A DNA stretch of 64,000 nt from JBBDYH01 sp040901795. Its GTDB lineage: Bacteria; Planctomycetota; Planctomycetia; Pirellulales; JALHPA01. The translations under genes and the position numbers were made by a program. Positions 16,561 to 25,040 of this stretch are shown piece after piece. The notes beneath the pieces are model-generated. The model saw nothing but the letters and a program-made list of their open reading frames with translations, did not search any database and had not been told where the DNA came from. Position 1 is the first letter of the stretch. Every line of letters begins with the position of its first letter. The stretch is taken from positions 1 through 64,000 of the forward strand of contig JBBDYH010000122.1 in NCBI GenBank assembly GCA_040901795.1. The letters run 5' to 3'.

Positions 16561-18033
16561 TCATAGCGTCCAACCCTCGCGATACTCATAGCTCAATACC
16601 TTATTCGCCTCGGCATGATTAAGAATCTTTCCTGCGACGGGATCGTATTCCAATTGCCCCTCGAACTGCGTCGCCACGTTGCCCAGCATCAAAAACTCGC
16701 TGAACGGACCGGCGTAATCGAAGCTAGCCCACGCCGGCTCGCCGCCGCGACAGGTGATCAGCCAATCGCGATAATGCCCGCGCGAGGGCTTTAACGTCTT
16801 GGGTTCTTTCTGCTCCACGCCACGGAATTTCTCCTCCGGCAGCATGATAAACGACGTATTGTGGCTGTCGCTGGCGATCGCACCCTTCGCGCCGATAATC
16901 AACGTGCCCGCTTCCTTCAACAACGCCTCCACTCGCTCCTGCGAAGCCCCCCGCTCCCGCAACATGCCCTCGATCAGCTCGCGCGAGCCTGGCGCCAGCT
17001 CGCGGGGCGGCCCATGATGCCAGGTAAACGCCACCGGTGGCAAATCGCCGCGCGCGGGAACCTGCCAACGGACGACTTCCCACTTTGGAAACGACAAACG
17101 GTTGATCCGGTTGCATTTCGCTTCGACGCGAATCGTCCTCCCCGCCGCGCGGGCGTCGTCTTTCCACAGATCTCCCACGCGCAACGCCATGAACGCCAGG
17201 TTCGCCGCGTGCGGTCCGAACGTACCAACGCCGCCGTTGGAAAACTCGCGCCACTGGGCATACGCCAGCCATTGCGGGTGGTACGGTCGCCACGCGGCCG
17301 GCCCGAGCCACGCGTCCCAGTTCAACCCATCGGGGACCGGCCGGCTCTTAGCCGGTGGTTCGTCGTGATCAGGACCGCCGCGCGGAAACCAAACGTGCAC
17401 CTCTTCGATCCGCCCGATCGCGTCCGCGCGGATCAGTTCAACAGCGCGGCGAAACTGCTGGCTGGCGTTGCCCGGATTTCGAATCGAAGTGGCTACTTTG
17501 TGCTCGGCGGCCAATGCGCGCAGCGAGCGAGCATCGTTAATGGTGAGACCGACGGGTCGCTCATTGAAGACATGCTTTCCGGCGCGGATCGCCGGCCCGC
17601 AAATCGCGCCGTGCATGTGATCAAACGCAGAAACAACAATCGAGTCGATCTCGCTGCCCATTTCGGCCAGCATCCGGCGCGGGTCGGAGAAGACGCGTGG
17701 CTTTCTCTCGACGAGTCGCCCATAGTATTCCGCCGCACGTCGCTCCTGCGGAGCGTTGCCGTCGAAGCCTTGCTTGGCGCGCTTCCGCCACGCTTCGAAT
17801 GTCTCCTCGATCTTCTGCTCTTCAGCATCGCACAACGCTACTAGCGCGACATTCTCGTAGATATGCGCCGACGTGAAGACATGTCCGGCATTGTACATGT
17901 GGCCAATGACCGCCAGGTTGATACGGTCGTTGGCCTGATAGGTGAAGGCGGACTTTGCCGAAGGAAGAATCAATACCCCGCCGCCGCCGATCGCACGTTT
18001 CATGAAGCCGCGGCGATTGATCCGCGCCGTCAT
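16561..18033 (-). CDS. Diverged Gfo/Idh/MocA paralogue lacking catalytic motifs
   Basis: This 490-aa protein aligns along its whole length with the downstream Gfo/Idh gene (shared blocks include LILPSAK, RRAVELIR, IEEVHVWFPRGG, HHGP.REL.PGSRELIEG, KPSRGHYRDW). Its key sites differ. The dinucleotide loop reads GHMYNAG and not GxGGxxA. The EKP motif is ERP (bases 17554-17562), and CATPDHSHA is SAFDHMHG. A Tat leader (RRGFMKRA) is kept. It may be a non-catalytic binding protein or one with altered chemistry. ATG 18033 was chosen because RR then sits 7 residues in; an upstream ATG at 18075 is possible. Confidence 0.8.
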   Translation of the reverse strand: MTARINRRGFMKRAIGGGGVLILPSAKSAFTYQANDRINLAVIGHMYNAGHVFTSAHIYENVALVALCDAEEQKIEETFEAWRKRAKQGFDGNAPQERRAAEYYGRLVERKPRVFSDPRRMLAEMGSEIDSIVVSAFDHMHGAICGPAIRAGKHVFNERPVGLTINDARSLRALAAEHKVATSIRNPGNASQQFRRAVELIRADAIGRIEEVHVWFPRGGPDHDEPPAKSRPVPDGLNWDAWLGPAAWRPYHPQWLAYAQWREFSNGGVGTFGPHAANLAFMALRVGDLWKDDARAAGRTIRVEAKCNRINRLSFPKWEVVRWQVPARGDLPPVAFTWHHGPPRELAPGSRELIEGMLRERGASQERVEALLKEAGTLIIGAKGAIASDSHNTSFIMLPEEKFRGVEQKEPKTLKPSRGHYRDWLITCRGGEPAWASFDYAGPFSEFLMLGNVATQFEGQLEYDPVAGKILNHAEANKVLSYEYREGWTL

Positions 18034-18145
18034 TGTGGGTCGAGTCTGATCGAGAGCGAGGAGGGAATCCACCATAGTCGTAACGTACCGTTGTCATACT
18101 CCATTGGCAAGAAACCCGCGGCAAGCTGAAAACGAAGCCGACACC

Positions 18146-18202
18146 GTGACACTGCTCGCCGTGAGCACTGCCACCAGGCACAAGCTGAAGATTGAACTCC
18201 AA
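18146..18202. repeat. Interspersed repeats (GTGACACTGCTCGC type and AAGCTGAAG type)
   Basis: The left part, gtgacactgctcgccgtgag, is a degenerate copy of the hairpin at 55774-55794 and 59174-59200. The right part, aagctgaagattgaactcca, recurs at 22342-22363 and 54587-54610. It lies in the 269-base gap between the divergent Gfo paralogue and nth, where no other feature was seen. Confidence 0.6.
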
Positions 18203-18302
18203 CTCGGTCGCTTGACAAACGGCGGCGCTGCGAACGAGAATGCCGCCGGTTGGCCGTACCTGTTTGCCGCTCCCGCCGCTCATTGCCGCTCATCGCCGCA
18301 CT

Positions 18303-18980
18303 ATGCCTGCTGCCACGGATGCGAAACGTCACGCCGGCAAGGTTGCCAGGCGTTTGGCGCGGCACTACGCCGATGCCCAGTGCGCGCTGCACTTCTCGTC
18401 GCCGCTGGAGTTGCTGATCGCCACGATCCTCTCGGCTCAATGCACCGACGAACGTGTCAACATGACGACTCCGGAATTGTTCCGGCGGTTTCCTTCGGCC
18501 GACGCATTGGCACGCGCGCCGCTGGGGGATCTTGAGCGGATCATCCAGAGCACCGGCTTTTTTCGGAATAAGGCAAAGAACATCAAGGAGTGCTGCCGGC
18601 GGCTGGTCGACGAGCATGGCGGCAAAATCCCGCAAGACCTCGAATCGCTCGTCCGCCTGCCGGGCATCGGTCGAAAGACCGCCAACGTGGTGCTTGGTAC
18701 GGCGTTTGGGATTCCCTCGGGCGTCGTCGTCGACACCCACGTCGGCCGGCTAAGTATCCGGCTGGGGCTGACAAACCAGACCGATCCCGTCAAAGTGGAA
18801 CGCGATTTGATGGCGGTGTTGCCTCGGCAGGAGTGGATCGCCTTCAGCCATCGCATGATTCACCATGGGCGACGGATTTGCGTTGCGCGCAACCCCAAGT
18901 GCGACGTCTGTCCGCTGAACGACATCTGTCCGAAAATCGGCGTCACCGAGCCGAAGAAACGGACGTCGAAAGAAAAGTAG
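18303..18980 (+). CDS. nth: Endonuclease III (DNA glycosylase/AP lyase)
   Basis: The 225-aa product removes oxidised pyrimidines in base-excision repair. It has the helix-hairpin-helix LPGIGRKTANVVL with the catalytic Lys, the catalytic Asp in VDTHVGRL, and the C-terminal 4Fe-4S loop (C-x6-C-x2-C-x5-C in CVARNPKCDVCPLNDIC). Length fits the family. ATG 18303 gives a normal N-terminus; the frame extends to 18240 through unrelated Pro-rich sequence. A short tail of repeat words separates it from dcd. Confidence 0.95.
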   Translation: MPAATDAKRHAGKVARRLARHYADAQCALHFSSPLELLIATILSAQCTDERVNMTTPELFRRFPSADALARAPLGDLERIIQSTGFFRNKAKNIKECCRRLVDEHGGKIPQDLESLVRLPGIGRKTANVVLGTAFGIPSGVVVDTHVGRLSIRLGLTNQTDPVKVERDLMAVLPRQEWIAFSHRMIHHGRRICVARNPKCDVCPLNDICPKIGVTEPKKRTSKEK

Positions 18981-18989
18981 TCAGCCGCT

Positions 18990-19050
18990 AGATGAACACG
19001 GATGAACACTGATCATTCCCCATTCCCCATTCGCTCATTCCCCATTCCTC
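18990..19050. repeat. Low-complexity intergenic repeat words between nth and dcd
   Basis: atgaacacggatgaacactg is followed by several cattccccattc units. The second word recurs reversed (gaatggggaatgag) at 24770-24803 and the first is related to 5209-5224. The dcd ATG follows directly, and no strong ribosome binding site is visible before it. Confidence 0.65.
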
Positions 19051-19626
19051 ATGATCTTGTCCGGCCATGAAATCCGCAGCCAGTTGGGGGGGAACATCGT
19101 CATCGATCCGTTCGACGACGCGAATCTCAACCCCAACAGCTACAACCTCACGCTGCACGACGAGCTGATCACCTACGAAGAGGTGGTGCTCGACATGCGC
19201 AAGGCCAACCGTGTGCGGCGGCTGACGATTCCGCCAGATGGGCTCGTGCTCAGCCCCAACCAGCTTTATCTCGCCCGCACTGTCGAGCGCACCGAAACGC
19301 ACAACCTGGTTCCAATGATCGAGGGCCGCTCCTCGATCGGCCGGCTTGGGTTGTTCGTCCACGTCACGGCCGGCTTCGGCGACGTCGGTTTCTGCGGCTA
19401 CTGGACCTTGGAAATGTTCGCCGTCCAGCCGGTCCGCATCTACGCGGGAGTAAAAATCTGCCAGATCATCTACCATCAGATCGTGGGCCAGGTCACCGAG
19501 TACGCCAGCAACAAATACCAGCACAATCGCGACATCCAGCCGAGCCTGTTGTTCAAAGAGCTCGATCCCGACGCCGAACGCGACCCGCAGCTCAAGCTCG
19601 AGTTCGGCATGGAGCGGTCGCATTAA
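19051..19626 (+). CDS. dcd: dCTP deaminase
   Basis: This 191-aa protein of the dCTP deaminase/dUTPase fold has the characteristic blocks NLNPNSYNLTL, then EGRSSIGRLGLFVHVTAGFG, and GYWTLEMFAV containing the catalytic Glu, followed by KICQIIYHQI. Dcd converts dCTP to dUTP, feeding thymidylate synthesis. It cannot be distinguished here from the bifunctional form that also makes dUMP. Confidence 0.9.
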   Translation: MILSGHEIRSQLGGNIVIDPFDDANLNPNSYNLTLHDELITYEEVVLDMRKANRVRRLTIPPDGLVLSPNQLYLARTVERTETHNLVPMIEGRSSIGRLGLFVHVTAGFGDVGFCGYWTLEMFAVQPVRIYAGVKICQIIYHQIVGQVTEYASNKYQHNRDIQPSLLFKELDPDAERDPQLKLEFGMERSH

Positions 19627-19849
19627 CGGCGGTGGCCGATCTTGCAATACAATGCTGGCAACCGGTTTGCCTGTGGCGCCTCTTTATGGCAGCACTGGCG
19701 GGCGCCGCCGCTGTGGGGTCCTGAGCGGCATCGTCCAGGGCGGCTGGGGATGGATTGGTCGTCCGCTCCGCGCAGCCGGCGCCGAAGAAGAGCGCCAGGC
19801 AAGCGCAGGCTGAGACAGCAATTCTTTGAAAAGACGCTCGGACTGACAC
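19592..19849 (-). CDS. Possible small lipoprotein
   Basis: A GTG start preceded by AAGAGG at 5-6 bases opens an 85-aa frame. It has a lipoprotein signal (SVRASFQRIAVSACACLALF then FGAGC) and a Pro/Ala-rich region after the Cys. The end overlaps the 3' end of dcd by 35 bases on the opposite strand. No family was recognised and the later residues look unconstrained, so it may be chance or a remnant. The rest of this gap (19850-20094) holds only intergenic repeat-like words. Confidence 0.4.
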   Translation of the reverse strand: MSVRASFQRIAVSACACLALFFGAGCAERTTNPSPAALDDAAQDPTAAAPASAAIKRRHRQTGCQHCIARSATAVNATAPCRTRA

Positions 19850-20094
19850 GGATACCTCTTCTCATCTTGCGGCGGAGATCCAATCGTGGCAGCCGCACGA
19901 CCATAGAGGACGGTTGGCCGCGGCGTCGCAATCACCTAGAATAGCGCGGGTAGCTCGGATACCTCAGATAGCGCGGATCGGGATGGGACTTATCCGCAAT
20001 ATCAGTGCGATCTGCGTTAGCTGCGGTGAAGAAGCTAGATTCGAACCGCGAAGATTTGAGTCTCATTCACACGGCCGACTTTGGGATTACCACC

Positions 20095-20574
20095 ATGCCA
20101 ACCGAAAAGGCGACGTTTGCGGCCGGGTGTTTCTGGGGAGTCGAAGACGCCTTTCGACGGGTTCCCGGAGTTATCGAAACGGCAGTCGGATATACCGGCG
20201 GCACGACGAAGGATCCGACGTACGAGCAAGTCTGCACCGACCGTACCGGGCATGCGGAAGCGGTGCTGGTCGAGTACGACCCGGCACGCGTCGGGTACGA
20301 CGAGCTGGTCGATCTGTTCTTTAAGCTGCACGACCCAACGACGAAGGATCGGCAGGGACCGGACGTTGGCTCTCAATACCGTTCGGCGATCTTTTATCAC
20401 GACGACGCTCAACGCGCCGCGGCCGAAGAAGCGAAGCATCGGATCGAAACGTGCGGCAGGTATTGCCGGCCGATCGTCACGCAAGTTGCCCCGGCCGCGG
20501 AGTTCTACCGTGCTGAGGATTACCATCAGCAGTATCTCGCAAAACGCGGCGAAAAGAGCTGTCATGTGTGGTAA
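20095..20574 (+). CDS. msrA: Peptide methionine (S)-S-oxide reductase A
   Basis: The 159-aa enzyme repairs oxidised Met. The catalytic Cys is in FAAGCFWGVE, followed by GYTGG, HAEAVLVEYDP, DVGSQYRSAIFY and AEDYHQQYL. A C-terminal Cys (EKSCHVW) may recycle the active site. ATG 20095 places GCFWG at the usual distance, so the open extension back to 20005 is not used. Confidence 0.95.
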   Translation: MPTEKATFAAGCFWGVEDAFRRVPGVIETAVGYTGGTTKDPTYEQVCTDRTGHAEAVLVEYDPARVGYDELVDLFFKLHDPTTKDRQGPDVGSQYRSAIFYHDDAQRAAAEEAKHRIETCGRYCRPIVTQVAPAAEFYRAEDYHQQYLAKRGEKSCHVW

Positions 20575-20640
20575 ATGAGGCGCTCTGACGAGAACCGTCG
20601 CTGGCATTTCTGGCGAGCGAGCGTGTGCTTGCGCCGTTAG

Positions 20641-20673
20641 AAATCCAAAGCGGCGATGAGTCGCCGCACTCCA
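20641..20673. repeat. Inverted copy of the MECGDSSPLWIS-type repeat
   Basis: aaatccaaagcggcgatgag continues through tcgccgcactcca. It is the reverse complement of 16396-16428 with one or two changes. It sits just upstream of the terminator hairpin. Confidence 0.85.
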
Positions 20674-20680
20674 AAAAGAA

Positions 20681-20706
20681 AAACCCCGGCCTGCTGGCCG
20701 GGGTTT
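20681..20706. terminator. Bidirectional intrinsic terminator between msrA and the YwqK-like gene
   Basis: A perfect 9-bp stem (accccggcc / ggccggggt) with loop tgct is flanked by an A-run on the left and tttt on the right. It lies between the convergent msrA and YwqK-like genes and would work in both directions. Confidence 0.85.
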
Positions 20707-20733
20707 TGAAGTTACCAAGTGCTGGCGGCTCGC

Positions 20734-22128
20734 TTACCGCTTGAAGCGCGAGCTGGGCGTGGTGCTTTGGCCGGGCGTGGCGGCGCCGAGCGAGGGGGCC
20801 AGGCTGGTGTCGCCCAGTTCGCCGTCTTCGTCGAGCGCCTTCACGTGGACGCGGTGCCCGTCGGAACCGAAGTCGCCCACTTCAGCGACCTTGCCTTCGG
20901 TGCTCCAGCGGGTCCACTTGCCGATCTGCACGCCGTTTTCGTACTCGCCTTCGAGCTGCTTCTGGCCGTTTTCGTGCCACCAGACGAACTTGCCTTGCTG
21001 CTTGCCGTCGACGTATTCGCCTTCGAGCTGCTTCTGGCCGTTGGAGTACCACCAGACGAATTTGCCGACCGGCTTATCTTCCACGTAGCGGCCTTCCATC
21101 TGTTTCTGGCCGTTCTTGTGCCACCAGGTCCACTCGCCATGACGCTGGTTCACGCCGTCTTTGCCGGTGACCGCAATCGTCGTCACGCCGTCCCACCAGT
21201 TGTAGTTCGGCTTGGTCAGGTCGCGTGCGAAGAGGGTCCAGCCTTCGGCCCGCTTCTGGCCGGGGGCGTACCAGTCGGTCTGAATCGAAAGCCGGCGACC
21301 GTTGGTATACTTGTCTTTCTGGGTGACCTTGCCATCGATCGACCACTCGATGACTTCGCCGTCGATGTCGCCTTCTTTGTAGACGATCTCGCGGCGGACT
21401 TTGCCGATCGGATAGTACCAGATGCTCTTGCCGTTCGGCTTGCCGTGAGCGAATTCCCACTCGCTGGCCTTGCGACCTTTGCCATCGAACACGCGCCACA
21501 CGCCGTGGAGCTGGTCGTCGAGGTAGGTCGCTTCGGAAGCGAACGGCCCCTGGAACTCCTTGAACATGGGGCCGGTAAACATCGCTCCTTCGTTCGGGGC
21601 GAACCAGCGCTGCCATTTGCCTTGGCGTTTGCCCTGGCGATAGTCGCCGGTGCCGATCACGCGGCCCTTCTCGTCAAAGTGGGTGTACAGGCCGTGGTTG
21701 TAGTAGTTGCCTTCGTCGTCCTGTGCGACATGACGTTCGACTTTGATCGCGGTGCTGGCGTAGCGCTCGCGGATGATCTCGGTCTGCGGATCGTCGGAGT
21801 TGTTGCTGCGGTCCGAGTCGAGCGCCGAATGCGTCTCGCTGTCGGCGTTTTCGGCCACGGGCGCCAGCGTCGGCTCTTGCGCGGCATCGGGGAGAGGACT
21901 CGGCTCGTCGTTGCTCGTATCGGCAACTGACGACTCCTCGTCGTAATCCGAGCTATAGTCGGCGTCTGCATCGTTCGCGAGCGCGGGCTCATCCTCGGTC
22001 ATCTCGACCGCGGGCGCCGGCGCCGTCGAATCTGAGTCGAGGTCGTCGGCCAGGGCCCACGAGCTAACCAGTGGAAGCGCCATTCCCAAGGCGATCCGAA
22101 CCATCGGCGGGGTCAACTTTCGCACCAT
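20734..22128 (-). CDS. YwqK/MORN-like repeat protein, exported
   Basis: The 464-aa product begins with a signal peptide (MVRIALGMALPLVSSWALA), then a 100-residue acidic Asp/Glu/Ser/Pro-rich linker, then MORN/YwqK-like repeats of about 24 residues (three near-identical units, WWHKNGQKQMEGRY, WWYSNGQKQLEGEY, WWHENGQKQLEGEY). ATG 22128 has AAGGAG 9 bases upstream. YwqK was first named as an antitoxin partner, but here the protein is exported and no toxin gene is adjacent, so its role is unknown. Confidence 0.8.
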   Translation of the reverse strand: MVRKLTPPMVRIALGMALPLVSSWALADDLDSDSTAPAPAVEMTEDEPALANDADADYSSDYDEESSVADTSNDEPSPLPDAAQEPTLAPVAENADSETHSALDSDRSNNSDDPQTEIIRERYASTAIKVERHVAQDDEGNYYNHGLYTHFDEKGRVIGTGDYRQGKRQGKWQRWFAPNEGAMFTGPMFKEFQGPFASEATYLDDQLHGVWRVFDGKGRKASEWEFAHGKPNGKSIWYYPIGKVRREIVYKEGDIDGEVIEWSIDGKVTQKDKYTNGRRLSIQTDWYAPGQKRAEGWTLFARDLTKPNYNWWDGVTTIAVTGKDGVNQRHGEWTWWHKNGQKQMEGRYVEDKPVGKFVWWYSNGQKQLEGEYVDGKQQGKFVWWHENGQKQLEGEYENGVQIGKWTRWSTEGKVAEVGDFGSDGHRVHVKALDEDGELGDTSLAPSLGAATPGQSTTPSSRFKR

Positions 22129-22304
22129 GTTTGAGCACTCCTTCGCCTGCAAGCGAGCCGGGGCGTAAATATCTGACTGGGGCTGCTTGACTGGTATCGT
22201 CCGGCGATGGTGCGGTTCTACGACTTTTTCCGACCTTTTCGGCAAGGGGGTGTTTTGACGCTGGCTTCGGTAACACCATCAGCGGGGTCATGCACGCGCA
22301 AGTG

Positions 22305-22363
22305 GTGGGCCGTCGCTCGCCGCGGGCTCGTCCCACCCTACAAGCTAAAGCTTGAACTCCAAC
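22305..22363. repeat. Two interspersed repeats overlapping the 3' end of the PAP2 gene
   Basis: A diverged copy of the gtgggc...cccaccctac repeat (22305-22342) joins the word aagctaaagcttgaactcca (to 22363). The PAP2 stop (22345-22347) and its last codons (LEFKL) are part of the second word, which also occurs at 54587-54610 outside any gene. Confidence 0.7.
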
Positions 22364-23124
22364 CGACGGCGCTCCAGACGGTTGAACCACGGCGCTAGCA
22401 GCCCCCCATTGAGAAGTCCGATGGCGCAGAATGCGCCCACGGCGGCGCCCCAGATCACATCGCTTAAGAAATGGTCGCCCGAGACCACTCGTTGCCCGCC
22501 GGCTGAAACGGCCAACAGGAGAAAGAGTAGTCGCCCACGAGGGTACAGCCAGGCGAGTCCCATCGCCAGTCCGGCCGCGGTCGCCATGTGCGCCGACGGA
22601 AAGCCTTGCAGATTGCTGCCGGCGCTGGCCCAGGGGAACCAGTGGCTGAAGGTGTCGCCCACATCGCCGTGGAACGAGAAGCTATGCGGCCGTACTCGCG
22701 CTAACAGCAGCTTGCAGGCGTTTGCGGCCAAGCCGGCGCCGAGTGACGCCGTAATTAGCCTGGGCAGGCCGACTCGCCGAACGGGATCGAGAACGGCAAT
22801 CGAGGCGAGAATCGCCACCACGCCCAGGCCATGCGCAAAGATTTCGCAAAGAGAAAACCACTTGCTGAGCGGATCCGGAAAGTTGCGTTCCAGGCACCAG
22901 CGAGCAACCCGCAGATCAAGCGGCAAGACAGTCCAACCGACGATCACCAGGACCAGCGGCAGCCAGGCCTTGTCCCAGCGAATCGATGCGGAAGCGCCGT
23001 CCGCGTGGTCGAGTGAGAACCGTGTGGCTGTAGGAGGGGTCGCCGTCGAAATGAGCAATAGTAGGCGCGACCTCTTCGACTGGCGAATTTCGTGCGTTTG
23101 CGGTGCGTCGTGGAGCAGATTCAT
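22345..23124 (-). CDS. PAP2 family membrane phosphatase
   Basis: The 259-aa protein has several membrane helices and the three phosphatase motifs: K-x6-RP (KLLLARVRP), PSAH (GFPSAHMATA) and R-x5-H-x3-D (RVVSGDHFLSD). It probably dephosphorylates a lipid phosphate such as undecaprenyl or phosphatidyl phosphate at the membrane. ATG 23124 (MNLLHDAPQ) is preferred, since the upstream open extension to 23295 is translated interspersed repeat. The last five residues are also repeat-derived. Confidence 0.88.
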   Translation of the reverse strand: MNLLHDAPQTHEIRQSKRSRLLLLISTATPPTATRFSLDHADGASASIRWDKAWLPLVLVIVGWTVLPLDLRVARWCLERNFPDPLSKWFSLCEIFAHGLGVVAILASIAVLDPVRRVGLPRLITASLGAGLAANACKLLLARVRPHSFSFHGDVGDTFSHWFPWASAGSNLQGFPSAHMATAAGLAMGLAWLYPRGRLLFLLLAVSAGGQRVVSGDHFLSDVIWGAAVGAFCAIGLLNGGLLAPWFNRLERRRLEFKL

Positions 23125-23196
23125 GGCCGCAGAGGATAGCGTTGGCTCTCGCGATCGCAAACGGCAATGTTGGGTGGCGAATTCGCCAGGACAACG

Positions 23197-23226
23197 CGTG
23201 GGCCTCGCGGACTCGGCCCACCCTAC
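23197..23226. repeat. Interspersed repeat (cgtgggcctcgcgg... type), intergenic copy
   Basis: The 30-base unit is nearly identical to the copy inside the propeller gene (8325-8354). It lies upstream of the PAP2 gene. The flanking word gaagtctggtgacttcg at about 23250 has relatives at 61511-61600. Confidence 0.85.
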
Positions 23227-23375
23227 CGCTACCGCTTTGGTTACGCTCCCGAAGTCTGGTGACTTCGGCTCTAGCGCTGCGGTAAACCGCGGCAATCGTT
23301 GATCTTAGAGGAATTCAGTGTTATCATGCGCATCTCGCCTATCTCGCCTCTTGGTACCCGTTCTCGAGGGTCGTC

Positions 23376-24767
23376 ATGCTCAACCTCACTGGTCGGGGCA
23401 CCGCTCATACTTGCGACGGGCTGACCCGCCGCGATTTTCTGCAAGTCGGAACGCTGGGGGCTGTTGGGTTTGCGCTGCCGGATTTGCTAGCAGCGCGTCA
23501 GGCTCAGGCCGCTGCCGCCGGGAAGAAGGACGACCGATACGACGATCGCGCCGTCATTCTGATCTTCAATCTGGGCGCGCCGAGCCAGCTCGATACCTGG
23601 GACATGAAGCCCGATGCGCCGGTCGAGATCCGCGGGCCGTTCAAGCCCATCAAGACCAACGTCCCCGACATTCAGGTTTCGGAGATTTTCCCGGGTCACG
23701 CCAAGTTGGCCGACAAGTTTTCGTTAGTCCGTACGTGCTATCACACGGCCGCGGCCGTCCACGACACCGGCCATCAGATGATGCAGACCGGCCGCCTGTT
23801 TACCGGGGGCGTGAACACGCCGCATGCCGGCTGCGCGCTGCAGTACCTGCGCGGTCGCAAGACCGACTTGCCGGCCAACGTGATCCTGCCCGAGCCGATG
23901 GGACCTACCGGCGGCAACCTGCCCCACGGTCAAGACGCCGGTTTTTTGGGCAAGGCGTACGACCCGTTCGTGTTGATGGCCGATCCCTCTCAGGCGAACT
24001 TCAAGGTGCCCGATTTGCTGCCGCCGAAGACGATCGGCGAAGCGCGGCTGGAGCGTCGGCGGAAGCTGCGCGAGATCGTCGAGGGGACGGTCAAACGCTT
24101 CGAAGCCAGCGACGACGCGAGACTGCTCGACAGCAACTTCGAGGCAGCGTTCCGGATGATGACCAGCCCGCAGGCGCGCGCGGCTTTCGATCTCGAAAAA
24201 GAGCCGAAGCAGGTGCGCGAGCGTTACGGCATGAACCGTTTCGGGCAGTGTTGTTTGTTATCGCGGCGGCTGATCGAGGCGGGTGTGCGGTTCGTGACCA
24301 TCAACACGTTCCTCACCGTGTTCAACGAAATCACGTGGGACATTCATGGGTCGGTGCCGTTCACGAGCATCGAAGGGATGCGCGACCTTGTGGCGCCGGT
24401 GTACGACCAGGGCTACAGTGCGTTGATCGAAGACTTGAGCGAGCGGGGCATGCTCGGCGATACGCTGGTGTGCAACCTGGCCGAGTTCGGCCGCACGCCG
24501 CGGGTCAATCCCGCCGGGGGGCGCGATCACTGGCCGCAATGCTGGACGGTGTATTTCGCGGGGGGCGGCGTGCAGGGGGGACGCGTGGTGGGCCGCAGCG
24601 ATCCGATCGCGGCGCTGCCGGCGGAGCGGCCCGTCGAGCCGGCGGAAGTGGTGGCAACGATATTTCACAGCCTGGGCCTTGATTTGGAAACGCATTTGCC
24701 TGGGCCGCAGGGGAGGCCGTTCGCGCTGGTTGATCCGGGCAAGCATGAGATTAAGGAGCTGTTTTGA
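23376..24767 (+). CDS. DUF1501 domain protein, Tat-exported
   Basis: The 463-aa product starts with a Tat signal (LTRRDFLQVGTLGAVGFALP) and has the DUF1501 pattern: AVILIFNLGAPSQLDTWDMK, then HDTGHQMMQTGRL, MNRFGQCCLLSRRLIEAG and CNLAEFGRTPRVN. The family is related to sulfatase/alkaline-phosphatase-like proteins and is very abundant in planctomycetes, usually beside DUF1549/DUF1553 genes. The enzymatic function is unknown. Here the DUF1549/1553 gene follows after a small L7/L12-like gene. Confidence 0.92.
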   Translation: MLNLTGRGTAHTCDGLTRRDFLQVGTLGAVGFALPDLLAARQAQAAAAGKKDDRYDDRAVILIFNLGAPSQLDTWDMKPDAPVEIRGPFKPIKTNVPDIQVSEIFPGHAKLADKFSLVRTCYHTAAAVHDTGHQMMQTGRLFTGGVNTPHAGCALQYLRGRKTDLPANVILPEPMGPTGGNLPHGQDAGFLGKAYDPFVLMADPSQANFKVPDLLPPKTIGEARLERRRKLREIVEGTVKRFEASDDARLLDSNFEAAFRMMTSPQARAAFDLEKEPKQVRERYGMNRFGQCCLLSRRLIEAGVRFVTINTFLTVFNEITWDIHGSVPFTSIEGMRDLVAPVYDQGYSALIEDLSERGMLGDTLVCNLAEFGRTPRVNPAGGRDHWPQCWTVYFAGGGVQGGRVVGRSDPIAALPAERPVEPAEVVATIFHSLGLDLETHLPGPQGRPFALVDPGKHEIKELF

Positions 24768-24800
24768 GTGAATGGGGAATGAGGGAGTGGGGAATGGGGA

Positions 24801-25040
24801 ATGAGCGCAGTAACTATTTCCGGATGGCATCGCGGCCACCCGGGGTTCAGCAAAGTTGCAGTGACAAAGCTCATCCACAGCTCAAGTGAGCTGGGCTTGG
24901 CCGAGGCGAAATCGTTGGTTGACCGGATGGTAGAAGGAGAAGATGTGGAACTCATATTTGGCGATCTAGAAACGGCCGAGTCCTTTACTGAAACGGCGTC
25001 CAAGCTTGGCGTACGCATTCGAACAGTGAGAGTCAGATGA
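24801..25040 (+). CDS. Stand-alone L7/L12 C-terminal-domain-like small protein
   Basis: In the 79-aa product, residues 18-45 (KVAVTKLIHSSSELGLAEAK, SLVDRMVEGE) resemble the C-terminal domain of ribosomal protein L7/L12 (KI.VIK.IR..TGLGLKEAK.LVE). The stop overlaps the start of the DUF1549/1553 gene by four bases (ATGA), indicating translational coupling. The start follows repeat words (gaatggggaatgag). Its job in this cluster is unknown. Confidence 0.75.
   Translation: MSAVTISGWHRGHPGFSKVAVTKLIHSSSELGLAEAKSLVDRMVEGEDVELIFGDLETAESFTETASKLGVRIRTVRVR

Noticed and set aside
16352..16573. Upstream in-frame extension of the Gfo/Idh gene
   Set aside because: It consists of translated repeat units and Ser-rich sequence, and overlaps the neighbouring gene's end; the Tat leader starts at 16351.
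20030..20060. A tRNA-like string gattcgaaccgcgaag
   Set aside because: There is no cloverleaf around it; the T-arm-like word is isolated and lies just upstream of msrA.
20820..21140. Regularly repeated sequence that might look like a CRISPR-type array
   Set aside because: The repetition is in codons for the 24-residue MORN-like units in the YwqK-like protein; spacers are absent.
20734..22245. YwqK-like protein as the antitoxin of a toxin-antitoxin pair
   Set aside because: It has a signal peptide and no toxin gene next to it.
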